Of a stretch of 7,687 nt of DNA, positions 1 to 5,498 are shown one piece after another. Each line of letters starts with the position of its first letter. Position 1 is the stretch's first letter. The stretch is from the NCBI GenBank assembly GCA_005788585.1, contig SYBY01000441.1, positions 1 through 7,687 on the forward strand, given 5' to 3'. The notes below the pieces were generated by a model. The model saw only the letters and a list, made by a program, of their open reading frames with translations. It made no database searches and had not been told where the DNA came from. The stretch is from Actinomycetota bacterium. Lineage in GTDB: Bacteria > Actinomycetota > Thermoleophilia > Solirubrobacterales > Solirubrobacteraceae. A program made the translations under genes and the position numbers.

Positions 1-570
1 CTCGTCGACGATGATCGTGTCGTAGCGGCGCAGCAGCGGATCGCGGTCGATCTGCGCGAGGAGCAGCCCGTCGGTCATGAGCTGGATCAGCGTGTCCTCA
101 CGCGTGCGGTCCTGGAAGCGGATCGCGTAGCCGACGCCCGCGCCGAGGGGGACGCCGAGCTCGTCGGCGATGCGGTCGGCGACGGTGCGGGCCGCCAGCC
201 GCCGCGGCTGGGTGTGGCCGATGAGGCCGCGGACGCCGCGGCCCAGCTCAAGGCACATCTTCGGCAGCTGCGTCGTCTTGCCCGACCCGGTCTCGCCGGC
301 GACGATCGTCACCTGGTTCGCGGCGATGGTCTCCAGCAGCTCGTCGCGCCGGGCGCTGACCGGGAGCTGCTCGGGGTAGGTGATCGCCGGGACGGACGCG
401 CGCCGCTGCTCGACCTTGCGCTCGGCGGCGGCGATCTCGTCGATGAGCTGCTGCACCGCCCGGTCGTCGCCCCCGCGGCGAACGCGGTCCATCCGGCGCT
501 TGAGGCGGTGCTCGTCGCGGAGTGTCAGCCCGGCGAGCCGAGCGCGAAGGTCGGTGTCGCCGGACAGCAC
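1..570 (-). CDS. hrpA: HrpA-like DEAH-box ATP-dependent RNA helicase, amino-terminal part
   Basis: Only the first 190 codons lie in the window; the frame is still open at base 1. Visible parts in order are a basic leader (residues 13-32, with LTLRDEHRLKRRMD, typical of actinobacterial HrpA), a charged helix (38-58), Walker A GETGSGKTT (92-100), motif Ia TQPRRLAA (120-127), motif Ib-like region LIQLMTDGLLL (161-171), and the start of the DEAH box, IIVDE, where the sequence stops. The family unwinds RNA using ATP and acts in mRNA processing or ribosome rescue in the cytoplasm. The chosen GTG at 568-570 gives an amino terminus like its relatives, but no Shine-Dalgarno sequence precedes it, and the frame stays open back into the kinase gene, so the start is not certain. 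It follows the kinase stop by 19 bp on the same strand and may be read through from it, though its role looks unrelated to that operon. Confidence 0.9.
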   Translation of the reverse strand, partial: MLSGDTDLRARLAGLTLRDEHRLKRRMDRVRRGGDDRAVQQLIDEIAAAERKVEQRRASVPAITYPEQLPVSARRDELLETIAANQVTIVAGETGSGKTTQLPKMCLELGRGVRGLIGHTQPRRLAARTVADRIADELGVPLGAGVGYAIRFQDRTREDTLIQLMTDGLLLAQIDRDPLLRRYDTIIVDE

Positions 571-589
571 GACCCGGAGGATAGGTCGC

Positions 590-1756
590 TCAGACGGCCT
601 GGAGGCGGACCCGCACCGCGGTGCCGACGTCCGCGTCGGCGATCCAGATACGCCCGCCGTGCGCCTCGACGATCGCCCGGGAGATCGCCAGCCCCAGCCC
701 GGCGCCGCCGTCGGTGCGCGACGGGTCGGCGCGGTGAAACGGCTCGAAGACGAGCTCGCGCTGCGCTTCCGGGATCCCGGATCCGTCGTCGGCGACCTCG
801 ATCTCGACGGCGTCGCCGACCAGCGTGGTGCGCACCGTCACGGTTCCGTCGGCCGGCGTGTGGCGGATGGCGTTCTGGATGAGGTTGAACAGCACCCGCT
901 GCAGGCGCGCGGGATCGCCCTCCGCCAGCGGGTCATCGGCGTCGATCACCGCACGGACCCGCACGTCGGCGGCGTCGGCCTCCGGGCGCATCGCCTCGAC
1001 CGTGTCCCGCACGAGTTCGGCCAGGGCGACCTGCTGCATCGACCAGCGCAGCTCGCCGGACTCCAGGCGGCTCAGCTCGAACAGGTCGTCGATGAGGGCG
1101 CTCAGCGCACGGACGTGCGTGCTCATCCGGGAGGCGTACTCGCGTGCGGTGGCCTCGTCGACCACGCCGTCCTGGATCGCGTCGGCCAGCAACTGCAGGG
1201 ACGTGATCGGGGTGCGCAGGTCGTGCGAGATGGCGGCCACGAGGCTGCGGCGCGCGCGCTCCTCGCCGTCGAGCCGGGTGATCATCGCGTCGACATCGGC
1301 TGCGAGGTCCGCCAGCTCCCCGCCGCCCTCGACACCCGTGCGGACATCGCGCCGGCCGTCGGTCGCGGCGGCCAGCGTGGAGCGGGTGGCATCGATGTCA
1401 CGCAGTGCGCGGCGCCCGAACGCCCACGTCGTCACGAGCCCGAGCACGGCGGCGTCCACGACGACGAGCGCGGTGAAGAACGCGTCGTGCGGCGAGACGA
1501 ACATCAGCTCGATGAACAGCGCCGTGACGATCGCGGTCTGGACCGCGACCAGGACGCCGACCGCCAGCGCCTGGCGCCGCAGCCCGCCGAGCCGCTCGCG
1601 GCGGGTGGCGAGCAGCTGCCCGGCGACGACGGTGACGATCCCGAGCGCGGCGAACGCGGCGAACGTCACCCACGCGGCGTGCCAGTCGTAGACCGCCCAC
1701 GCGAGCCCGGCGAGCAGCAGCGCGGTGCCCAGCGCGATCGTGAGTCCGCGCGTCAT
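590..1756 (-). CDS. HAMP-domain sensor histidine kinase
   Basis: A 388-residue membrane kinase that phosphorylates the adjacent response regulator. Four hydrophobic segments are visible at about residues 4-22, 27-48, 62-84 and 92-113, with very short loops and no folded extracytoplasmic sensor. A HAMP-like linker (about 112-165) follows, then the dimerisation/phosphoacceptor helix with SHDLRTP (phosphorylated histidine H178). The ATPase domain shows the N box NLIQNAIRH (291-299), G1 DDGSGIP (323-329), F box FEPFHR (337-342) and G2 GGAGLGLAISR (350-360). All catalytic motifs look intact. The start at ATG 1756 is chosen because it overlaps the regulator's stop as ATGA; an upstream in-frame start at 1786 would add ten arginine-rich residues and overlap the regulator more deeply. 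Translation is probably coupled to the regulator. The stimulus cannot be read from the sequence; the compact membrane region suggests sensing at or within the membrane. Confidence 0.95.
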   Translation of the reverse strand: MTRGLTIALGTALLLAGLAWAVYDWHAAWVTFAAFAALGIVTVVAGQLLATRRERLGGLRRQALAVGVLVAVQTAIVTALFIELMFVSPHDAFFTALVVVDAAVLGLVTTWAFGRRALRDIDATRSTLAAATDGRRDVRTGVEGGGELADLAADVDAMITRLDGEERARRSLVAAISHDLRTPITSLQLLADAIQDGVVDEATAREYASRMSTHVRALSALIDDLFELSRLESGELRWSMQQVALAELVRDTVEAMRPEADAADVRVRAVIDADDPLAEGDPARLQRVLFNLIQNAIRHTPADGTVTVRTTLVGDAVEIEVADDGSGIPEAQRELVFEPFHRADPSRTDGGAGLGLAISRAIVEAHGGRIWIADADVGTAVRVRLQAV

Positions 1757-2463
1757 GGCGCGGCGAACCGGTAGCCGACGCCCCACACGGTCTCGACGAG
1801 CTGCGCCGCCTGTGGGTCGGCCTCGAGCTTGGCGCGCAGGCGGCGGATGTGGACCGTGACCGTCGAGGTGTCGGTGTAGAACGCGTACTGCCAGACGCGG
1901 TCCATCAGCTCTTCGCGGGTGAACGCGCGGCCGGGGTGCTGGGCGAGGAACGCCAGCAGGTCGAACTCGCGCTGCGTCAGCGCCAGCTCCTCGCCGCCGA
2001 GCGACGCGCGGTGGCCGGCGATGTCGAGCTCGAGGGCTCCGAAGTGCAGCGGCGCATCGGGCGCGTGCACGACGGACACGCGCCGCAGGACGGCGTCGAC
2101 GCGGGCGACGAGTTCGCCGGGGCTGAACGGCTTGACGCCGTCGTCGTCGGCGCCCAGCCGGAGGCCGACGATGCGGTCGGACTCCTCGCCCCGGGCGGTG
2201 AGCAGGATGATCGCCGGCGCGGGTGGCGGGCCGTCGCGCAGGCGGCGCATGACCTCGAGGCCGTCGATCCCGGGGAGCATGAGGTCGAGGACGACGAGGT
2301 CGGCGCGCCGTTCGCTCGCCGCGGCCAGGGCCTGCGGGCCGTCACCCGCGATGCGCGTGTCGTAGCCCGCGCGCTGCAGGTAGCGCGAGACGACCTCAGC
2401 GATGGTCGGCTCGTCGTCGACGACGAGCACCGTTCCGCGGGTGTGTCCTCCGTCGAGTCTCAT
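1753..2463 (-). CDS. OmpR/PhoB-family response regulator
   Basis: A 236-residue two-domain regulator. The receiver domain (about 11-128) has the acidic pair D16/D17, phosphoacceptor D60 in VVLDLMLPG, the switch threonine T89 in LLTA, and K111 in VKPF. The winged-helix DNA-binding domain (about 137-234) shows the usual TQREFDLL, FTREELMDRVW, VTVHIRRLRAKLE and VWGVGYRF signatures. One oddity is that the receiver reads GADDDGVKPF, so the aromatic switch residue that normally follows GADD is aspartate (D108). The ATG at 2463 overlaps the epimerase stop as ATGA, and no separate ribosome-binding site is evident, so coupled translation is likely. The same frame stays open far upstream through the epimerase, but that stretch carries no domain and is a GC-driven artefact. 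Probable partner is the kinase immediately downstream. Likely targets include the divergent promoter region at 3489-3589, by proximity only. Confidence 0.95.
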   Translation of the reverse strand: MRLDGGHTRGTVLVVDDEPTIAEVVSRYLQRAGYDTRIAGDGPQALAAASERRADLVVLDLMLPGIDGLEVMRRLRDGPPPAPAIILLTARGEESDRIVGLRLGADDDGVKPFSPGELVARVDAVLRRVSVVHAPDAPLHFGALELDIAGHRASLGGEELALTQREFDLLAFLAQHPGRAFTREELMDRVWQYAFYTDTSTVTVHIRRLRAKLEADPQAAQLVETVWGVGYRFAAP

Positions 2464-3488
2464 GCCGTGGACAGGCTCGCGGACAGCTCGGCGACACCGG
2501 CGGTGAAGTCCTCGCGGGCGGTGAAGCCGAGCGCGGACTCGGCGCGGCGGGCGTCCGCGAAGACGTGGCGGACGTCGCCGAGGCGGTGGCCGCCGACGAC
2601 CTCCGGCGCGGGAGCGTCCTCGTCTGCCGCGGCGTGCAGTGCCCGGGCCATGTCGAGCACGCTGCGAGACGTGCCCGAGCAGACGTTGAGCGCCCCCGGC
2701 GCGGGGGTATCGGCCCTGAGCGCGAGGACGTTCGCCCGGGCGATGTCGCGGACATGGACGAAGTCCCGCAGCTGCTCGCCGTCCTCGAAGACCCGGGGCG
2801 CGCGACCGGCGGCGAGCTCCCCGGCGAACAGCGCCGCGACCCCGGCGTACGGCGTGTCGCGGGGCATCCGGGGGCCGTAGACGTTGTGGTAGCGCAGCGC
2901 GGTCACGGGGAGGCCGGTCTCGCGCGCGCACGCGGCCGCGAGATGCTCCTGATGGAGCTTCGTCGCGGCGTAGACGTTGCGCGGATCGACGGGCGCGTCC
3001 TCGGGCACCGCCTCGGGGATGAGGGAGGCGCCGCACGCCGGGCACGGCGGCTCGTAGCGGCCCGCCTCCAGCTCGGCCTCCGTGCGCGGGCCGGGGCGGA
3101 CGATCCCATGGTCCACACAGCGGTACCGGCCCTCGCCGTAGACGACCATGCTCGACGCGAGCACCAGCCGCGCGACACCCGGGGTCCGCACGATCTCGCG
3201 CAGGAGCACCGCGGTGCCCAGGTCGTTGTGCGACACGTAGTCCGCGATGTCGCCGAGGTCGACGCCCAGGCCGACCATCGCGGCCTGGTGGCACACGCGG
3301 TCGACGCCGCGTAGCGCGGCCGCGACGACGGCGGGGTCACGCACGTCGCCCTGCACCACCTCGACCCCGTCAGGGAGCGCCACGACGGGCGCGCGGAGAT
3401 CGAGCACGCGGACGTCCTCGCCGGCGGCGACGAGCGCCTCGACGACGTGCGAACCGATGAACCCGGCTCCGCCGGTCACGAGCACCAT
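2460..3488 (-). CDS. NAD-dependent nucleotide-sugar epimerase/dehydratase (extended SDR)
   Basis: A 342-residue extended short-chain dehydrogenase/reductase. The Rossmann NAD-binding motif TGGAGFIGSH is at residues 5-14, the acidic end of the second strand is D30, and D48 in GDVRD probably contacts the adenine. The active site comprises SSMVVYG (112-118) and YAATK (Y173, K177), and RYHNVYGPR follows at 199-207, as in GalE/RmlB-like enzymes. Between these lies an insertion with C124-x2-H127 and C149-x2-C152, which looks like a small metal-binding loop. Similar inserts occur in an actinobacterial subgroup often annotated near dTDP-L-rhamnose 4-epimerases; the sugar substrate here is not determined. 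The ATG at 3488 starts directly at the first beta strand; a GTG at 3524 would add twelve residues with no domain value. It is the first gene of the minus-strand operon, coupled to the regulator by ATGA, and diverges from the glycosyltransferase. No strong Shine-Dalgarno is present, so a leaderless transcript is possible. Confidence 0.92.
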   Translation of the reverse strand: MVLVTGGAGFIGSHVVEALVAAGEDVRVLDLRAPVVALPDGVEVVQGDVRDPAVVAAALRGVDRVCHQAAMVGLGVDLGDIADYVSHNDLGTAVLLREIVRTPGVARLVLASSMVVYGEGRYRCVDHGIVRPGPRTEAELEAGRYEPPCPACGASLIPEAVPEDAPVDPRNVYAATKLHQEHLAAACARETGLPVTALRYHNVYGPRMPRDTPYAGVAALFAGELAAGRAPRVFEDGEQLRDFVHVRDIARANVLALRADTPAPGALNVCSGTSRSVLDMARALHAAADEDAPAPEVVGGHRLGDVRHVFADARRAESALGFTAREDFTAGVAELSASLSTA

Positions 3489-3589
3489 GGTGTGACGGTA
3501 CGCCCTGCCGGCGCGCGGGGACACGGATCGCGCGCCGTGTTTCGCAATCCGTAATCGCGCCGACGGGTCGCGGGAGGCAGGGTGGCGAC
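3489..3589. promoter_or_regulatory. Divergent intergenic region with nested inverted repeats
   Basis: These 101 bp separate the epimerase and glycosyltransferase start codons and must hold the promoters of both arms. Three overlapping inverted repeats are visible. GGCGCGCG (3510-3517) pairs with CGCGCGCC (3529-3536). ACACGG (3521-3526) pairs with CCGTGT (3535-3540). ACGGATCGCG (3523-3532) pairs with CGCAATCCGT (3543-3552) with one mismatch. Bases 3537-3556 are a relatively AT-rich patch, the softest DNA nearby. No convincing -35/-10 pair could be fixed on either strand. The arrangement suits an operator shared by two promoters, and the adjacent OmpR-type regulator is the obvious candidate binder; that is inference. 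Confidence 0.45.
3523..3552. repeat. Imperfect 10-bp inverted repeat, candidate operator
   Basis: The left arm ACGGATCGCG (3523-3532) and right arm CGCAATCCGT (3543-3552) are reverse complements except for one base, separated by 10 bp, so equivalent bases sit about two helical turns apart. It is the longest repeat in the divergent region and covers its AT-richest part. A dimeric repressor or the neighbouring response regulator could bind here, although OmpR-type proteins more often use direct repeats. The function is inferred from position only. Confidence 0.35.
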
Positions 3590-4234
3590 ATGCCCGACGT
3601 CGTCCTGCCGGTCCTCAACGAAGCCGCAGCGCTGCCGTGGGTGCTCGAGCGGTTCCCCGCGGGCTACCGGCCGATCGTCGTTGACAACGGGTCGGACGAC
3701 GGGTCCGGGGATGTCGCCCGGGACCTGGGCGCCCTCGTCGTCACCGAGCCGCGCCGCGGGTTCGGCGCTGCCTGCTTCGCCGGGTTGGAGGCCGCCGGGG
3801 CCGACGTCGTCTGCTTCATGGACTGCGATGCGTCGCTGCTGCCCGGCGAGCTGCCCGCGGTCGCCGATCCGGTGCTCGCCGGCAGGGCGGACCTGGTCCT
3901 CGGCGCGCGGCGCCCGGAGGGGCGCGGCGCTTGGCCGTGGCACGCCCGGGGTGCGAACGCCATGCTGGCCTGGCAGCTACGCCGCCGGACGGGTGCGCCG
4001 CTGCGCGACCTCGGCCCGATGCGCGCCGCCCGCCGCCGTGACCTGCTCGCGCTCGGCATCGAGGACCGCCGGTTCGGCTGGCCGCTGGAGATGGTGCTGC
4101 GCGCGGCGGCCGCGCAGTGGCGCCTGGCTGAGGTCCCGGTGACCTACCGGCCGCGGACCGGGCGCTCGAAGGTGACAGGGACGGTCCGCGGCACGCTGCG
4201 CGCGACTGGTGACATGGCGCGGGTGCTCGCGTGA
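3590..4234 (+). CDS. Family 2 glycosyltransferase (GT-A fold, polyprenol-phosphate sugar synthase-like)
   Basis: A 214-residue soluble GT-A glycosyltransferase. It opens with VVLPVLNEAAALP (4-16), the usual first strand of family 2, followed by VVDNGSDDGS (30-39), the nucleotide-binding segment. The metal/nucleotide-binding DxD is MDCD (D78, D80). Further on are GPMRAARR (142-149), an acceptor-side region WPLEMVLRAA (164-173), and VTYRPRTGRSKVTGT (184-198), a basic tail common in actinobacterial relatives. No transmembrane helix is visible. Relatives resemble dolichyl-phosphate mannosyltransferase, so transfer from a nucleotide sugar to a lipid phosphate at the inner face of the membrane is plausible; donor and acceptor are unknown. 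The ATG at 3590 is supported by purine-rich GGGAGG (3572-3577) and AGGGTGG (3579-3585) upstream. It is the first gene of the plus-strand operon; its stop overlaps the next gene's GTG as GTGA. Confidence 0.92.
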   Translation: MPDVVLPVLNEAAALPWVLERFPAGYRPIVVDNGSDDGSGDVARDLGALVVTEPRRGFGAACFAGLEAAGADVVCFMDCDASLLPGELPAVADPVLAGRADLVLGARRPEGRGAWPWHARGANAMLAWQLRRRTGAPLRDLGPMRAARRRDLLALGIEDRRFGWPLEMVLRAAAAQWRLAEVPVTYRPRTGRSKVTGTVRGTLRATGDMARVLA

Positions 4235-4872
4235 GCGCGGCGCTCATCGTGATCGCGAAGGCCCCGGTGGCCGGTCGGGTCAAGACACGGCTGTGCCCGC
4301 CGTGCACGCCGCAGCAGGCGGCCACGCTGGCCGAGGCGGCGCTGGCCGACACGCTCACGGCGGTGGCTGCGACGCCCGTGGCGCGGCGCGTGTGCGTGCT
4401 CGACGGCGAGCCCGGCCCGTGGCTGCCGGACGGCATCGAGGTGGTCGCCCAGCGCGGTGACGGGCTGGGGCAGCGGCTGGCCGCGGCGTTCGACGACGTC
4501 GGCGGCGCGGCGCTGCTCATCGGGATGGACACCCCGCAGGTCACCCCCGCGCAGCTCGGCGCGGCGCACGCCGCGTTGCGTGCGCCCGGCGCCGACGCGG
4601 TCCTGGGTCTTGCCCCGGACGGCGGCTACTGGGCGATCGGTCTGCGGGAGCCCGACGCGACGGTCTTCTCCGGCGTGCCGATGAGCACGGCCCGAACGGG
4701 AGCGGCGCAGCGCGCACGACTACTCGAGGCCGGCCTACGCGTGCGGCTGCTGCCCGAACTCCGCGACGTCGACACGATCGCCGACGCCCGGACCGTCGCG
4801 GCGGCGGCGCCGCATGGGCGTTTCGCCGCCGCGCTCCTCCAGCTCCCGATCTCGACCGAGGAGGCCGCGTGA
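4231..4872 (+). CDS. TIGR04282/DUF2064 family CofC-like transferase
   Basis: A 213-residue protein of the DUF2064 group, which shares the nucleotidyltransferase/GT-A fold with CofC and MobA. Recognisable marks are IAKAPVAGRVKTRL (8-21), the phosphate-binding first loop; GDGLGQRL (76-83); IGMDTPQV (97-104) with a metal-site D100; LAPDGGYWAIGL (127-138), the family hallmark; and LRDVDTIAD (177-185) near the end. The family name TIGR04282 records members that sit beside radical-SAM/selenodomain proteins, often next to a second glycosyltransferase. Here the preceding gene fits that second role, but no radical-SAM gene is visible. The biochemical reaction of the family is not established to my knowledge; nucleotidyl or glycosyl transfer is expected from the fold. 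It starts with GTG in a GTGA overlap with the glycosyltransferase and ends in a one-base TGATG overlap with the methyltransferase. Confidence 0.9.
   Translation: MSAALIVIAKAPVAGRVKTRLCPPCTPQQAATLAEAALADTLTAVAATPVARRVCVLDGEPGPWLPDGIEVVAQRGDGLGQRLAAAFDDVGGAALLIGMDTPQVTPAQLGAAHAALRAPGADAVLGLAPDGGYWAIGLREPDATVFSGVPMSTARTGAAQRARLLEAGLRVRLLPELRDVDTIADARTVAAAAPHGRFAAALLQLPISTEEAA
4858..4864 (+). promoter_or_regulatory. Ribosome-binding site of the methyltransferase gene
   Basis: GAGGAGG is the strongest Shine-Dalgarno sequence seen in the window. It lies inside the 3' end of the preceding coding region, 7 bases before ATG 4872 and 4 bases before the alternative GTG 4869. The spacing favours the ATG and suggests the methyltransferase can be initiated efficiently on its own as well as by coupling. 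Confidence 0.7.
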
Positions 4873-5498
4873 TGGTCCCCGCGCACACGCTGTACGCCGA
4901 GGCCCTGCGCCGTGGCGACGACCTCATCGCGCGCGATGCGGCCGGCACGTCCCGGCCGCTGGCGGTCTCGACCTGGGTGGGGGCGGCCGGCGAGGTCGAC
5001 GAGCGCTTGCTCGACCGCGCACGGGGTCCGGTGCTCGACGTGGGCTGCGGGCCCGGCCGCCACGTCCGTGCACTGCGCCGGCGCGGGGCGGAGGTCCTGG
5101 GCATCGACATCTCACCGGTCGCCATCAGGATCGCGCAGCGCGGCGGCGCCCAGCCCGTCCTCCGCGGCGACATCTTCGCGCCGCTGCCCCGCGCCGGGTG
5201 GTGGCAGACCGCGCTGCTGCTGGACGGCAACCTCGGGATCGGGGGAGACCCGGCCGCGCTGCTCGGTCGCCTGCGCGTGGTGCTCGCCGCGGGTGGCTGC
5301 GTCCTGTGTGAGACCGACCCGCACGGGGACGGGCTGCACGTCGACCCGGTGCGCCTGGAGGACGACGACCGGCGGTCGGGCTGGTTCGCGTGGGCGCGCG
5401 TGGGCGCGGATGCCTTGGAGGACGTCGCGACGGCCGCCGGGCTGACGGTGGCCGACCGTTGGCAGGACGGCGGGCGCTGGTTCGCTGAGCTGCGATGA
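4872..5498 (+). CDS. Class I SAM-dependent methyltransferase
   Basis: A 208-residue Rossmann-like methyltransferase. Motif I is VLDVGCGPGRHV (54-65), the glycine-rich SAM loop. LGIDIS (76-81) ends the second strand with D79 for the ribose hydroxyls, LRGDIF (97-102) is the adenine-side motif, and LLLDGNLGIGGDP (115-127) replaces the usual post-motif II region. The C-terminal half (about 133-208) continues the fold with GGCVLCETDP (141-150). There is no signal peptide or membrane helix, so it is cytosolic. The acceptor cannot be told from sequence; a small molecule or glycosyl intermediate made by the two preceding enzymes is a natural guess. ATG 4872 is chosen for its spacing to GAGGAGG; GTG 4869 would add one residue. 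Its end overlaps the molybdoenzyme start as ATGA. A 10-bp tandem duplication lies at 5388-5407 within the gene. Confidence 0.9.
   Translation: MVPAHTLYAEALRRGDDLIARDAAGTSRPLAVSTWVGAAGEVDERLLDRARGPVLDVGCGPGRHVRALRRRGAEVLGIDISPVAIRIAQRGGAQPVLRGDIFAPLPRAGWWQTALLLDGNLGIGGDPAALLGRLRVVLAAGGCVLCETDPHGDGLHVDPVRLEDDDRRSGWFAWARVGADALEDVATAAGLTVADRWQDGGRWFAELR

Noticed and set aside
571..589. Possible promoter or terminator between the kinase and helicase genes
   Set aside because: Only 19 bp long, with no hairpin, T-run, -10 hexamer or Shine-Dalgarno visible.
768..781. 14-bp perfect palindrome around a GGATCC site in the kinase gene
   Set aside because: It lies inside the well-conserved ATPase domain coding sequence and is explained by codon choice; nothing nearby suggests a regulatory role.
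380..1774. 464-codon plus-strand ORF opposite the histidine kinase
   Set aside because: The translation is low-complexity Arg/Gly/Asp-rich with no domain, and it is fully antisense to a kinase with every catalytic motif intact. It is a GC-content shadow.
1753..3294. A 513-residue fusion of an arginine-rich amino-terminal half to the response regulator
   Set aside because: The upstream half is the out-of-frame reading of the epimerase gene and has no recognisable fold. The ATGA junction at 2460-2463 explains the real start.
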